Source: Neoarius graeffei
Lineage: Eukaryota; Chordata; Actinopteri; Siluriformes; Ariidae
Length of the DNA: 64,000 nucleotides
Assembly: GCF_027579695.1 (NCBI RefSeq)
Contig: NC_083587.1
Span: 37,133,732 to 37,197,731, forward strand
Reading direction: 5' to 3'
Shown here one piece after another: positions 11,885-23,635 of this stretch. The position numbers were made by a program, and so were the translations under genes. How positions within the stretch are numbered: the first letter of the stretch is position 1; each line of letters starts with the position of its first letter. Under the pieces are notes generated by a model. The model did no database searches. It was not told where the DNA came from and worked only from the letters and a program-made list of their open reading frames with translations.

Positions 11885-12237
11885 GCTTGCCATACTGCAC
11901 AGTGGGTAGCGCTGCAGTCTCACAGTTCCAGGATCCCTGCTTCAATCCTGAGCTTGGCTTACTGTCTGTATGGAGATTCTGTGCATGTTCTCCCCGTTTC
12001 CATGTGGGCTTCCTCCGGGTTCTCTGGTTTCCTACCACAGTCCAAAAATATGGCAGTAGGTGGACGCTAAATAAGCTTCTAGGTGCGAACGAATGTGTGA
12101 ATATGTGTATTCATGGTGTCCTATGATGAACTGGCGTCTCATTCAAACTGTATTCCCACCTCGTATTCAGGGTTCCGGGATGGGCTCCGGACCAGGATGA
12201 AGCGCTTACTGAAGATAAAAGAAAGAATGCATGAACT
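11885..12237 (+). repeat. Older V-SINE subfamily copy
   Basis: The head reads CAGTGGGTAGCGCTGCAGTC with a decayed B box. The core CATGTTCTCCCCGTTTCCAT and CTTCCTCCGGGTTCTCTGG is recognisable. The 3' part (GATGGGCTCCGGACCAGGAT, AAGCGCTTACTGAAGAT) differs from the abundant young family. Tail fragments of the same type lie at 18940-19032, 33480-33590 and 41797-41880. Confidence 0.8.
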
Positions 12238-13388
12238 TGCAAGAGTTTGTAAACTTAAAGTAGAATCCATCGAAATAGACTTTATTGTTGATGTGCTTGT
12301 TGTAAAGCTCAGTTTTTAAATAACTTTCTTTTTATTAGTTTCACTGTAGTTACTGAATAATTCATCGTGGTTTCTTAATAAAATGCTCTAGGATGAATAA
12401 TTAAATAATAAGCCAAGACCTTAGTGAGCTAATTGTCTTTTTTTTTTAAATTTCAGTTTGTTATTTATGAATTTATACTTGCCTTTAGTGTATCTTGCTA
12501 ATGTTCCAATGTTTATGTTTAAGTCTCTCTCTCTCTCTCTCTCTCTCTCCGTTGTGTTTTTAGTTCTTCCATCAACTCTCATGCACTTTTTCCTGGTTAG
12601 TGGAAACTTATGAGAGATTTGTACCAGTTACTTTGCTTGTACATTGCATCATCTAGTCACTTTGGATGAAAGCATCTGACAAATAAATACGTTTAAATGT
12701 AAAAATACGAGCTGATTAGTCAACTGAGAGATTTATAAGGAAGAAATCTGTTAGATTAGTGGCACCCTCATGTTATTTGAATAGTACTGTACACCCAGCT
12801 TCACCTCTTTCATCAACATTGCTAAGTAAGTGTCATTTGTCTAAAAGACATTGATGACTCCATCACGGCTAACAGCATTTGAGAATGTGCTAAATTCTCT
12901 TTCATTAGACTGAGGTAGGTATTCACAGCATTACATCAGACATTGAAAGAGAAGTAGAAAGAGCATGGGTTGGTGTTTTGAAATAAATTATACATCAGAC
13001 ATCAGCAACCCCCCTTATGAATGCCAACCAACATAACATGGATGTGTGTGTGTGTGTGTTAAGGAAGAAAGAGCTTTTGGATGCCTGCGTAGACAGTGGA
13101 TAGGATATTTTCTTCTATCAGTAAATTATTTTTCTTTGTCTTTTGGGATGGAACTGGGACCATGATGTGGCTTGACATTAAGGAGATAGAGTGTTAGCAC
13201 AGCAGGCCTCTGCTTATTTGGAAGGATTGGTTGCTGTGTGTGTGTGTGTGTGTGTATGAATTGGGTGGGGGATCTCTCTTAGATCCCCATTTGGCTCTCA
13301 CTGTCAGCTCCCTGATTGGTCTGGAGGATTCCATTGTCAGTCTGATGAATTTTTAAGGATATCCCAAGGCAAGATTCACGAAGAGAGC

Positions 13389-13428
<40 letters not shown>

Positions 13429-13665
13429 ACTACTTCATAAAGCCCGAGTTACAATTTTCTTTAATAAGCATCAAAACCTGCTTTTGTTGGCTGCATTTTT
13501 TTTGTCATTCTTCACCTTCATGTTTTCAGCTCATCATCTGACTCTCTCAGCTGTCATGACCGTAAGCAATCACACACACAAACACAGGCATGTATTTAAA
13601 ATGAATACATTTATCGCTAAACATTTAATGTTAAACCAGTACTAATATTCTTAACCTTATAGCCA
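12238..13665. other. Intronic, simple repeats only
   Basis: Contains (TC)n at 12523-12550, short GT runs at 13042-13060 and 13236-13255, and (GA)n at 13385-13425. No gene or mobile element recognised. Confidence 0.5.
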
Positions 13666-13669
13666 CATA

Positions 13670-14153
13670 CAATGGGGTCCTAAAGTCTGAGACCACACTG
13701 AAAATCTGGGATTTTTATTCTCATATATAATAAGGTATAAACAGAAGGTTTTTTGAATAATGAAATGTTTATAACAAAAAAGTAAAAGTTCAGTTCTAGA
13801 TTCTGCACTATTTCTAGGCCACTATTTAAATGTAAACAAATTTGTGATCTTGACCTTGTTAACTGCTTTGTACAAAAGGTCAGATTTTCCTCTTGGCTAA
13901 TCTCTTCTATTGAAGAGTGTTTCATTCTACTGGATTTGATCTAAAATGGATCGCAAGTTTTGCCAACTTGAGTGCACGCTGTCATACTAATAAACGCTGA
14001 AATTCATATAAATATTTAAAACATTCTAATTTTCACTCAATGGCAAAAAATTTAATTTGTAATGAAAATTGTTGTATTAAAATAAAAAAAGAAGGCAAAA
14101 TAGAAGCATTTTCATTACTGCTCTTTACTGACTTTTGGACCGCGCTGTACAGT
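13670..14153. mobile_element. Tc1-like nonautonomous element
   Basis: Inverted ends: TACAATGGGGTCCTAAAGTC at the left, and a right end (GACTTTTGGACCGCGCTGTA) that is its imperfect reverse complement. This is the 'GGTCTGAGACTTTTGGACC' type of fish Tc1-derived repeat. The interior has no transposase motif. Confidence 0.65.
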
Positions 14154-14753
14154 ATCTGCATGCAAATGTGTGATATTAAATAAAATTGGTAATCAGTGGT
14201 CAATTTAGAATACTTAATGTACTTTAGAATTGGATGGAATTATTGAACTTTTGCAGATTTGCAGTCAGCCTATGTTTTTGTTGAAGGGTTGTAAAGGACG
14301 ATGTGACTGAGCGCATGGTGTATAACGCTTCTCAGACTAGGGTCTGATTCTTTTTCTTACATTATATTAAACATGTAGAAATAATTCATAAAAACAGTAA
14401 TGAAAAAAGCTCTAAGGCTCCAATAATTTGCCAAAATGTTACTGTATGCATAGAAATAACGAACCTAATATTTATCATGCTCATTAATTCATTTTGTATC
14501 GATGGGGTTTGTGGAATTTACTTTACAGATAAAGGGAACCCCGTCTGATAAAACGGATCGGCTCAAAGTTTGATAAGAGCAGGGAACTCAGTAAATACAT
14601 GAGAAAAGGAAGGAAGAGACCTGGAAGGAAAGTGCTGAGTTGATTGTATTTGTGCTGTCAGTGCTGTGTTGCTTGCTGGGTCTCTATATGCTTGGTTTCT
14701 TATTCAGAAGTAACTAAAATTATGTCAGAGTTTGTGTACGCTACTTGTAAACA

Positions 14754-14759
<6 letters not shown>

Positions 14760-14833
<74 letters not shown>
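14760..14833. repeat. (TC)n(TA)n microsatellite
   Basis: TC units run directly into about 24 TA units. Confidence 0.97.
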
Positions 14834-14836
<3 letters not shown>

Positions 14837-14956
14837 ATCCATTATCTGTAGCTGCTTATCCTGTACAGGGTTGCGGGCAAGCTGGAGCCTATCCCAGCTG
14901 ATTATGGGCAAGAGGCGGGGTACACCCTGGACAAGTCACCAGGTTATCACAGGGCT
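14834..14956 (-). repeat. V-SINE tail-only fragment
   Basis: Only the LINE-like 3' region of the V-SINE. It begins with a (CATC) tail and ends abruptly at CACAGGGCT, the reverse complement of AGCCCTG. The tRNA head and core are absent. Confidence 0.85.
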
Positions 14957-15117
14957 TATATCTCATCTCATCTCATCTCATCTCATCTCATCTCATCTCA
15001 TTATCTCTAGCTGCTTTATCCTGTTCTACAGGGTCGCAGGCAAGCTGGAGCCTATCCCAGCTGACTACGGGCGAAAGGCGGGGTACACCCTGGACAAGTC
15101 GCCAGGTCATCACAGGG

Positions 15118-15119
<2 letters not shown>
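14957..15119 (-). repeat. Second tandem V-SINE tail-only fragment
   Basis: A second tail-only copy directly follows the first and starts with eight TCTCA units. It stops at the same CACAGGGCT boundary. It is closer to the young consensus than its neighbour. Confidence 0.85.

Positions 15120-15184
<65 letters not shown>
15120..15184. repeat. (TA)n microsatellite
   Basis: About 31 TA units. With the left array it brackets the two SINE tails. An old SINE scrap (GGATCTGGAGCCTATCCTGG) follows at 15198-15240. Confidence 0.96.
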
Positions 15185-15194
<10 letters not shown>

Positions 15195-15427
15195 CTCAGG
15201 TGGATCTGGAGCCTATCCTGGGAACACTGGGTGTGAAATATACAGAATATAGCAATCTAACTTGAGATATACAGAAGACTAAATTTGAAACTGAACATAA
15301 GGAAACTGGAAAATGAATACAAAGCTTATTAATACAAGTGATGTTATGTCTCTAACAATCTTTTTTTTTCTTGTGCTCAACAAATAGATTAATTCCTAAT
15401 TAATTCCTTATTTTATTTAAATTCAGT

Positions 15428-15428
15428 G

Positions 15429-15469
<41 letters not shown>

Positions 15470-15486
15470 ATAATAATAATAATACT
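15428..15486. repeat. (CTA)n(TAA)n microsatellite
   Basis: About 13 CTA units followed by TAA units. Confidence 0.95.
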
Positions 15487-15747
15487 AATAAATGACATGC
15501 GTCTTTATGTGTATATTTCATATTTAATAGAACATAAGGATGAAGGATCTCCACACCATTTGACAATCTTTTATGCATGCATTTTTAATATTATCCATTA
15601 TGCAATTTCATTTGATTCAGACTGTTTGAAACATAAAACTAAGATTTCACTGAATGACAGCGTGATAAGTTCATGCTAGGACAATTCATGATAGGACAAT
15701 TTGTTACCTATAGAGAATTTGATCCATTCAAAAAAGTGGATATACTA

Positions 15748-16256
15748 TATGGCCAAAAGTATGTGGACACCTGACCATCACAACTATATGTGCTTATTGT
15801 ACAGTCCACTCGTACATTCCTGATTTAATCCCCTTTTTGTTATAATAACCTCCATTCTTCAGGGAAGGCTTTCCACTCAGTTTTGGACCATGGCTGTGGG
15901 GTTTGCCTATTCGCCCACTTGAGCATCAGTGAGGACAGACATTGCTCGGTAAAGAAGTGTAGCACACAGTCAACATTCCAGTTCATCCCACAGTTGTTCA
16001 GTGGGGTTGAGTTCAGGGCTGTGTGCAGGCCGTCTTCCACACTAACAAATTATGTCTTTATAAATCTCACTTTGTGTACAGGGGCATTGACAAGCTGGAA
16101 GAGGTTTAGGCCCTTTAGTTCCAGTGAAGGGAATTCTTAATACTACAGCATCCTAAGACATCCTATTGTCTATTGTGACATGCAGTTGTGTGGTTCCAGC
16201 TTTGTGATAATAGTTTGATAAAAAGCTCACATACGTATGGCTGTGATGGTCAGGTG
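15748..16256 (-). mobile_element. Deleted Tc1-like relic
   Basis: The left end ATATGGCCAAAAGTATGTGG is the terminal repeat of a widespread fish Tc1 family. The right part (CACATACGTATGGCTGTGAT then GGTCAGGTGT) is the decayed opposite end. Between them the minus strand matches the C-terminal transposase region with frame breaks (residues like LNSTPLNNCGMNWNVDC). Most of the transposase is deleted. Confidence 0.7.
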
Positions 16257-16319
16257 TATGAATGGCAAGATTCCTTAGCAAAAATCTTCTCAACGCTTAG
16301 AGAAATTATTTTATGTAGT

Positions 16320-16492
16320 GTGGCAATCCAGCCACTGGGGGTGCGTAAGCGTACTCTTGGTGCCGGTCCCAAGCCTGGATAAATGGGGAAGGTTGCATCA
16401 GGAAGGGCATTTGGTGTAAAACTGTGCCAAATCTAACATGCGGATTGAGATCTGTTGTGGTGACCCCTAATCGGGAGTAGCAGCAACTTCCT
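16320..16492 (+). repeat. Dispersed fish repeat 3' segment
   Basis: Contains GTGCCGGTCCCAAGCCTGGA, AGGAAGGGCATTTGGTG and GTGGTGACCCCTAATCGGGA. I recognise this as a common teleost interspersed repeat but cannot name its class. Confidence 0.5.
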
Positions 16493-16550
16493 TTGATATT
16501 CCTGATATGAAAACATCCTTGCCTTATGTTATCCGTGAAACATGATATTA

Positions 16551-16927
16551 TCTCATCTCATCTCATTATCTCTAGCTGCTTTATCCTGTTCTACAGGGTC
16601 GCAGGCAAGCTGGAGCCTATCCCAGCTGACTACGGGTGAAAGGCGGGGTACACCCTGGACAAGTCGCCAGGTCATCACAGGGCTGCACATAGACACAGAC
16701 AACCATTCACACTCACATTCACACCTACGCTCAATTTAGAGCCACCAGTTAACCTAACCTGCATGTCTTTGGACTGTGGGGGAAACTGGAGCACCCGGAG
16801 GAAACCCACGCGGACACGGGGAGAACATGCAAACTCCACACAGAAAGGCCCTTGCCGGCCACGGGGCTCAAACCCGACCTTCTTGCTGTGAGGCGACAGC
16901 GCTAACCTCTACACCACCGTGCCACCC
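16551..16927 (-). repeat. V-SINE with target duplication
   Basis: Complete V-SINE in reverse orientation. Target duplications AACATGATATTA at 16539-16550 and 16928-16939 are exact. Confidence 0.95.
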
Positions 16928-17147
16928 AACATGATATTAATGAAGATGAAATAAATATTCAACTTATTCTTATAATTCAACTTTTTGGCTATCAAAGTTT
17001 GGTCAGGTTTATATGTCATAATCTGCTGCCTCTAGTGTGGAGGGTGCAATATGTGTTGTGTGGAGACATTTGAAGGGTTCCCAAGATTCTTGTCAACAAA
17101 ACTGGAAATGAATTGAAATTGAAATTTGAAGACATGTATAGCAGGGT

Positions 17148-17285
17148 GGCATGATGATGCAGTGGGTAGCATTGCTGTCTCACAGCTCCTAAAAACATGA
17201 CAGTTGATGGATCAAAATTGCCCCTAGGTGTGAATAAATATGTGAAGGTGTGTGTGGATGGTGCTTTGCGGTACATTGGGTGATT
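17148..17285 (+). repeat. Older V-SINE fragment, internally deleted
   Basis: The head reads GGTGGCATGATGATGCAGTG and GGTAGCATTGCTGTCTCACA. It then jumps to core remnants (AAAAACATGACAG, TGAAGGTGTGTGTGGATGG). The B box and most of the core are lost. Confidence 0.6.
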
Positions 17286-17547
17286 CCATGATTGCGCTGA
17301 CATTTAACCTTTTAGCCTCGCCCTTAAAAATTAAAATTAAACTTTTTCTTTTTTTCCATTATACAATACTAAATCTAAGAAAACATTTAATCACTGGGAA
17401 AAAAAAACCTCCACATGCTTTATTATTTTTTCTTAAAGGTGTAACAGGGTTGAGGTTTTTTTTTTCAAGCAAAGAATTAACAAATGCCCCAACAAATATC
17501 TATGTTAATGGTACAATTTAAATTTAGTCACTTATCAATATATTTAT

Positions 17548-18453
17548 CAGGGTGTTTAAAAAGGGTGGCACGGTGGTGTAGTGGTTAGCGCTGTCGCCTC
17601 ACAGCAAGAAGGTCCGGGTTCGAGCCCCGTGGCTGGTGAGGGCCTTTCTGTGCGGAGTTTGCATGTTCTCCCCGTGTCCGCGTGGGTTTCCTCCGGGTGC
17701 TCCGGTTTCCCCCACAGTCCAAAGACATGCAGGTTAGGTTAACTGGTGACTCTAAATTGACCGTAGGTGTGAATGTGAGTGTGAATGGTTGTCTGTGTCT
17801 ATGTGTCAGCCCTGTGATGACCTGGCGACTTGTCCAGGGTGTACCCCGCCTTTCACCCGTAGTCAGCTGGGATAGGCTCCAGCTTGCCTGCGACCCTGTA
17901 GAACAGGATAAAGCGGCTAGAGATAATGAGATGAGATGAGATGAGATATCCCAGAAACTACATAGTCGAGGCAAATGAAACTGAACAGGCTTAATGTTGA
18001 GCAATATAAGATTTATTCCTCAAAATATGAATGAGAAATTCAAAGGTATGTCGATTCCATGAACGATTTCACAAATTTTCAATATTCGCAAACCCGCTCG
18101 ACCGTCTCTTCCGATGCTGGTGGTTCTCCAGATCCTTTTGCCCTGCTGCACAAACAGCCTTCCTCTGAACTTTTTGTGCCGTATCCAAATCTGCATTGCA
18201 GTCGGTGCATTTTTAGAGAATTCTCTCTCTCATAAATGCATGCTGCACAGTCTTGTTCGAGTGTACTCTAGCACACAAAACGCCTTTTCTTTTCCAGTGA
18301 ATGGAATTTCTATACCTAAAAGGATAAAAACAAACATTAAACATAAAATTTTGACCTGTTTCCACACATGCTGTTAAAATTTGAGGTCAACTGAATGAGA
18401 ATTGGCAAAGTTATTAGATTGTGAAATGATATCAATTTTTTTGAAACACCCTG
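17548..18453 (-). mobile_element. Mariner-like element relic with CAGGGTGTTT ends
   Basis: Ends CAGGGTGTTTAAAA and TTGAAACACCCTG form an inverted repeat, with TAT next to both. The minus strand from about 18305 to 18060 encodes, with frame breaks, EIPFTGKEKAFCVLEYTRTR, PTAMQIWIRHKKF (partly shifted) and SGEPPASEETVERVCEY. These match the N-terminal helix-turn-helix region of mariner-like transposases of the DUF4817 type (CVLEYART...W..KF..EG...SGRP..S..TVERV), as I recall it. The catalytic domain is missing. A V-SINE is inserted near the left end. Confidence 0.65.
17563..17947 (+). repeat. V-SINE inside mariner relic
   Basis: Complete V-SINE with head, core, LINE-like tail and (GAGAT)n end. 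No clear target duplication was visible. Confidence 0.92.
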
Positions 18454-18612
18454 TATAACATCAGTAACAGGGTTGTGGTTTCAAAGTATATATATTTTCC
18501 AAGATCTTTATGAATCAGAAAAAAAATCCCAACTTACCGTATAATGGATGCTTCAAGCATGAAATGGATTCATACAATAATGCAAAAATAATATGATTAA
18601 AAATATTTTAAT

Positions 18613-18745
18613 GAGCCCTGCAATAACCTGGCGACTTGTCCAGGGTGTACCCCGCCTCTCGCCCGTAGTCAGCTGGGACAGGCTCTAGCTTGCCTGCGAC
18701 CCTGCAGAACAGGATAAGCAGCGACAGATAATGGATGGATGGATA
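18613..18745 (+). repeat. V-SINE tail-only fragment
   Basis: Starts at GAGCCCTGCAATAACCTGGC and runs to a (GGAT)n tail. This is the same breakpoint as the fragments at 14834-15119. Confidence 0.85.
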
Positions 18746-18939
18746 TTTTAATGATTATATTTCAGGTGTAGTCACAGTGGGCTGGAGCGAAGCAAATGAT
18801 GCTGTAGATTGGATATATTATTTATTTGAAAATGCATACCTTGTTGAAAAGGACACATGACCCGTGTTATATATCTTTTACATTTACTTTGCACCCTTTT
18901 TTTTAAAAAAAAAATGTAATATGAGTGGGAAACAATTAG

Positions 18940-19032
18940 AACCCCAATTGCTAGCCAGCATTCCCTGGATAGGCTTTGTATCCTTCTCAACCCTGACCAG
19001 GATAAAGCATTTACTGACCATGAATGAATGTA
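18940..19032 (+). repeat. Older V-SINE 3' fragment
   Basis: Contains CATTCCCTGGATAGGCTTTG, CCCTGACCAGGATAAAGCAT and GAATGAATG, the 3' part of the 11885-type subfamily. Confidence 0.6.
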
Positions 19033-19480
19033 TGTGGATGTTATATGGAATAGCAGCCAGCAGATAACTATCCTGCACACTGGGTGCTATAGCTGTATCC
19101 CAAAACTAGAAGCAAATTAGAACCTGTTTTCCAGAATATGGTTGTAATTTTTTCATGGTATTTGGATTTTTTTTTTTGGTGAAAGTTGATATCACATACA
19201 GTAAGTTCTTAGAAAGATGCTTCCATTGTTGACTCCCCCCCCCCCCCCCCCAAAGCACGTTTGACTCAGCAGAACAGGGAGAGAATAGGAGAAGATGAGA
19301 TATTCTAGCTGAGTTGTTCTATTAACTGTTTCGCTTGCCAATGAAATTGAGTTTCATACAGACAGATATGGAATACTTAAAAATATTAGCATTAAAAATA
19401 TTTTATTTGGAAAAACACCACTAAACTAAATTAAAAAAAAAAGTCGTTATACAATAGTCCAACAGTGACCATTATTATTA

Positions 19481-19858
19481 TCTCATCTCTCATGTCATTA
19501 TCTGTAGCCGCTTTATCCTTCTACAGGGTCGCAGGCGAGCTGGAGCCTATCCCAGCTGACTATGGGCGAGAGGCGGGGTACACCCTGGACAAGTCGCCAG
19601 GTCATCACAGGGCTGACACATAGACACAGACAACCATTCACACTCACATTCACACCTACGGTCAATTTAGAGTCACCAGTTAACCTAACCTGCATGTCTT
19701 TGGACTGTGGGGGAAACCGGAGCACCTGGAGGAAACCCACACAGACACGGGGAGAACATGCAAACTCCACACAGAAAGGCCCTCGCCGGCCACAGGGCTC
19801 GAACCCGGACCTTCTTGCTGTGAGGCGACAGCGCTAACCACTACACCACCGTGCTGCC
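19481..19858 (-). repeat. V-SINE in a TTA-rich site
   Basis: Complete V-SINE in reverse. CCATTATTATTA flanks both sides. On the right it runs into a (TTA)n array to 19905, so the microsatellite may have grown from the target duplication. Confidence 0.92.
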
Positions 19859-19904
<46 letters not shown>

Positions 19905-20011
19905 TTGCTTTAAGGTATTAATTTCTAGAAGTAATAATTAATAAAAATAGTGATTTTAGTTAAAAGGCTTTTGAACACAGTGGTTTATTTACACGAATGT
20001 GATTGTGCCAC

Positions 20012-20414
20012 CGGTGGGGTGGTGCAACCACATTCATGTAAATAAACCACTGGGCTCGAACCCAGGACCTTCTTGCCTCACAGCAAGAAGGTCCTGGGTT
20101 CGAGCCCAGTGGCCGGCGAGGGCCTTTCTGTGTGGAGTTTGCATGTTCTCCCCGTGTCCACGTGGGTTTCCTCCAGGTGCTCCGGTTTCCCCCACAGTCC
20201 AAAGACATGCAGGTTAGGTTAACTGGTGACTCTAAATTGACCGTAGGTGTGAATGAGAGTGTGAATGGTTGTCTGTGTCTATGTGTCAGCCCTGTGATGA
20301 CCTGGCGACTTGTCCAGGGTGTACCCCGCCTTTCGCCCGTAGTCAGCTGGGATAGGCTCCAGCTTGCCTGCGACCCTGTAGAACAGGATAAAGCGGCTAC
20401 AAGATAATGGATGG
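20012..20414 (+). repeat. V-SINE with inverted snap-back 5' end
   Basis: Target duplications GTGATTGTGCCAC at 19999-20011 and 20415-20427 bound the insertion. From about 20080 on it is an ordinary V-SINE. The normal 5' head is missing and is replaced by a reverse-complement copy of the SINE B-box region (GGGCTCGAACCCAGGACCTT) preceded by a reverse-complement copy of the host flank 19978-20010. This makes two consecutive hairpins, at 19978-20052 and 20048-20111. Confidence 0.88.
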
Positions 20415-20427
20415 GTGATTGTGCCAC

Positions 20428-21413
20428 GTTTGGGTTGTGCCACTCCCATGTGGGGTCTTTGTGTGGATTATCATTAACAGCCAAGCCATGCTGACTCCAA
20501 AAAATAAAAATAAAATAAAATAAACAACAAAAAAACCCTCTCATCTCCTTTGAATCTATATGGCATGTACACTCTTCTTTTAAAAAGATCATTTCTTCTA
20601 CTTTGCATTCAAGCTGCCACATACAACTTGTGCTGTTTATTGTCAATGAAAAGAGGTGGTTAGAAGGCCAATGTAGTGTGTGTTTGTGTGTGATGGTACA
20701 GTGTGGCATCTACTCTTTTTCTGTGAGATCCTTCTTCTCTCCACCCTCCTGAGACAAGATAATAAGGCACTCCAAAGCACAATCCAGCATTATATTCAGT
20801 GACCAAAGCTTCATCTCTTGTCACTATACGTTTTATTGGGGACCTGGGATGTGATGCTTCTATCATCAGCCTGTCAGAACGAGAGGGCCGAAAAGACAAG
20901 ACCACTCATTTTGTACACTTAACGTCCAAGCCAAATGGCCAGCACTTATACCGAATCTGCTGAAATGGAGGACACGTTTCAGCCCAGGGGTCACCTTCAG
21001 CAGAAAGAGAGAGTGAGAGAGAAAAAAAAAAGGTGAATAGATTAAAAAAAATGTGTATTGATTTGTGTAATTAAGGGGGACTTTGAGAGGAAAATGTATC
21101 TGTTATGGACAGATGGATATGGTTTATGCTTCACTGTTCTTGTATGAAGAGTAATATCAAAATTGCACATTTCAAATGTTTACTAGGCGCAGGACGACAG
21201 TCATGTTATGTCTAGTGGAAGAAACGTATTTTGACACTTTAGTGCATTTTCAAAGCCATCCAAATGTATCTCTACTCTACTTATAATCCAAAAAGTGTCC
21301 CGGAGACATAAATTTGTTTGTTTTAATGGTTAGCCACAAGCAAAATTAGTACTACCTCCTTATCCTGGATTGCTCCATACACATATAAGTATACACACAC
21401 ACACACACACACA

Positions 21414-21447
<34 letters not shown>

Positions 21448-22016
21448 GCATTATGCTCTTAAAATCCCTCCCTTGCAGGCCCCAGAACAAAACATGCACA
21501 TTATGTTTGTGTAATCAGCTTATCCATGAATAGGGAGAAGGAGGGATTGGTCCTAATGCAACGAGAGCCTTGATGTGCTTTGCTGGGACTAGGTAATAAA
21601 GTGACACACACACACACACACACACACAAACAATGAGACCAGCTTGTGTAAATAGAGCCCAGTGACCCCAAGTGCCTCTTCTAAGGAGTTAGATCTCATT
21701 ATAGACATGGCCTTCAGTCATCTGCTTACAGCTGACACCCTGTTCCCATCTAACTAATGTGTTTCTACCAAGCATGTGTAATCTGCTCGCTAATGCATCT
21801 GTAGTGCCCATAGCTACAGGTAAGATGCTGTTCAAGCACAGGATTGAAGGCGGGATGGCCATTTAGGAGTTGTACTGCCGAGGCCTACTTTTGTTTCTGA
21901 AACAGGCTTCAGGGAAGTAGTGTTTCAAATTTTTATAATGGATTAATAAAAAAAAAATAGTTGCGTGCAGAAAAAAGGGTATGAAAGGCTTGAATATAAA
22001 GTATTTTCTAAATATA
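20428..22016. other. Intronic, no gene
   Basis: Mostly unique sequence with CA arrays at 21393-21444 and 21606-21628. The stretches 20720-20900 and 21650-21830 are less AT-rich and lack repeat features, so they could be conserved noncoding elements. That cannot be judged from one genome. Confidence 0.4.
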
Positions 22017-22028
22017 TTTGTGGATTGT

Positions 22029-22405
22029 GGGCGGCACGGTGGTGTAGTGGTTAGCGCTGTCGCCTCACAGCAAGAAGGTCCGGGTTCGAGCCCCGTGGCC
22101 GGCGAGGGCCTTTCTGTGTGGAGTTTGCATGTTCTCCCCGTGTCCGCATGGGTTTCCTCCGGGTGCTCTGGTTTCCCCCACAGTCCAAAGACATGCAGGT
22201 TAGGTTAACTGGTGACTCTAAATTGAGCGTAGGTGTGAATGTGAGTGTGAATGGTTGTCTGTGTCTATGTGTCAGCCCTGTGATGACCTGGCGACTTGTC
22301 CAGGGTGTACCCCGCCTTTCACCCGTAGTCAGCTGGGATAGGCTCCGGCTTGCCTGCGACCCTGTAGAAGGATGAAGCGGCTAGAGATAATGAGATGAGA
22401 TGAGA
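22029..22405 (+). repeat. V-SINE with target duplication
   Basis: Complete V-SINE. TTTGTGGATTGT at 22017-22028 is repeated at 22406-22417. Confidence 0.95.
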
Positions 22406-22668
22406 TTTGTGGATTGTAATAATGATCTTGCTGGAAACACTTTGCATCGGTTAAGGTTCCAAATTGATATAGTTGAGTGCAAAGGTTTGCATACCCTATA
22501 GAAAACAGCACACTTTTTTACAAAAAAAAAAAAATTGCGAAGAACTAAAAATGAAATGTGGGTTCATCTTGAAATAAGACAACAATTTAAAAAAAGTGCC
22601 GCGATATTAAAAGAAAAGTATTATAAAGATTTGATATGTATAGTTAGTGTATTTCTAGCTACTGTATC

Positions 22669-22856
22669 GGGGGAAGCCATGGTGTAATGGTAACAGAGGC
22701 AGATTTGGGACCAGAAGGTTACTGGTTCAATTCCCTGGACTAGCAAGAATAGCTGAAGTGCCTTTGAGCAAGGTACCTAACCCCCAACTGCTCTCTGGGT
22801 TTGTTGTATGTTGCTCTGGATCAGAGCATCTGCTAACTGTGATATTTCAGTAGGAC
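22669..22856 (+). repeat. tRNA-derived SINE, different family
   Basis: tRNA-like head with A box TGGTGTAATGGTAACAG and B box GGTTCAATTCC. It is followed by GAGCAAGGTACCTAACCCCC and ends near CAGAGCATCTGCTAA. It lacks the V-SINE core. Confidence 0.8.
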
Positions 22857-22900
22857 TCCTTTGTATTCAATAGTTGACTTTTTTTTGTAATGGTTTCTAC

Positions 22901-23177
22901 ATTCCACGCCTCTGGAATCAGCTCCCACCGGACATCAGATTTGCTCCCTCCATCTCTGCCTTTAAATCTAGGCTAAAAACCCATCTCTACTCCTTGGCCT
23001 TTCCTTAACCATCAGCTTATTGTTATTGTTGTTATTATTATAGTTTTATTTTATTTATTTATTTTTTATTTTTCTTTTGATCATTTGTCTTTTAAATATT
23101 GACTCTGTACAGCACTTTGGTCAGTGTATGCTGTGTTTAAATGTGCTATACAAATTAAACTTACTTACTTACTTACA
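22901..23177 (+). pseudogene. LINE 3' end with reverse-transcriptase C-terminus
   Basis: The frame reads IPRLWNQLPPDIRFAPS then ISAFKSRLKTHLYSLAFP and stops at 23006-23008. The 'PRLWN.LP..IR.A.S...FK..LKTHL' pattern is the usual C-terminus of fish CR1/Rex1-type LINE reverse transcriptases. A 3' UTR follows (GTACAGCACTTTGG, GTGCTATACAAATTAA) with an (ACTT)n tail. It is a 5'-truncated insertion. The exact LINE clade is uncertain. Confidence 0.75.
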
Positions 23178-23635
23178 TACTTTTAACGTTAATAAATGAA
23201 AAATATTTTGGAGGATGGTCTCGGGCCAGAGAAAACAAATCAGGATGATATTCATATAACAACAGGCATATACTGTACACTTACAATAACACGCGACACC
23301 TAAAGCGTTGGACATGCTGGACAAACAACACCGTGTGTGTTACTGTGCATCCATGGAGATTAAAGTGACACTGGTTTAACAGAAACTACACTGTAAGGCT
23401 TAAGTTGATTAAGTTTACATCTTTATTGTGTGTTGAATCAGAGTTTTATTTACACAAGATAACCTATCATTCTGGGACATCAGGGCACTATACACATATA
23501 CACTCACACCAGTTTCTTCTTCTTTGCTGTTCTGCCTGATAGCAGGTCCAGCTCTGACATCTATCACACCTTCGAGGGAACATTACAGTCGTGGTTTCCT
23601 GTTGCCTTCTACTGGATTATTATAGAAGTTTTTCA

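Noticed and set aside
17585-18004. Recurrent peptide frames (KDMQVRLTGDSKLTVGVNVS and similar)
   Set aside because: These are frames through the V-SINE core and tail, present at about 15 sites. The SINE is noncoding.
19960-20709. 249-residue minus-strand open frame
   Set aside because: It reads antisense through a V-SINE and its flank. Near-identical peptides appear at every V-SINE copy on either strand, so it is repeat-derived noise.
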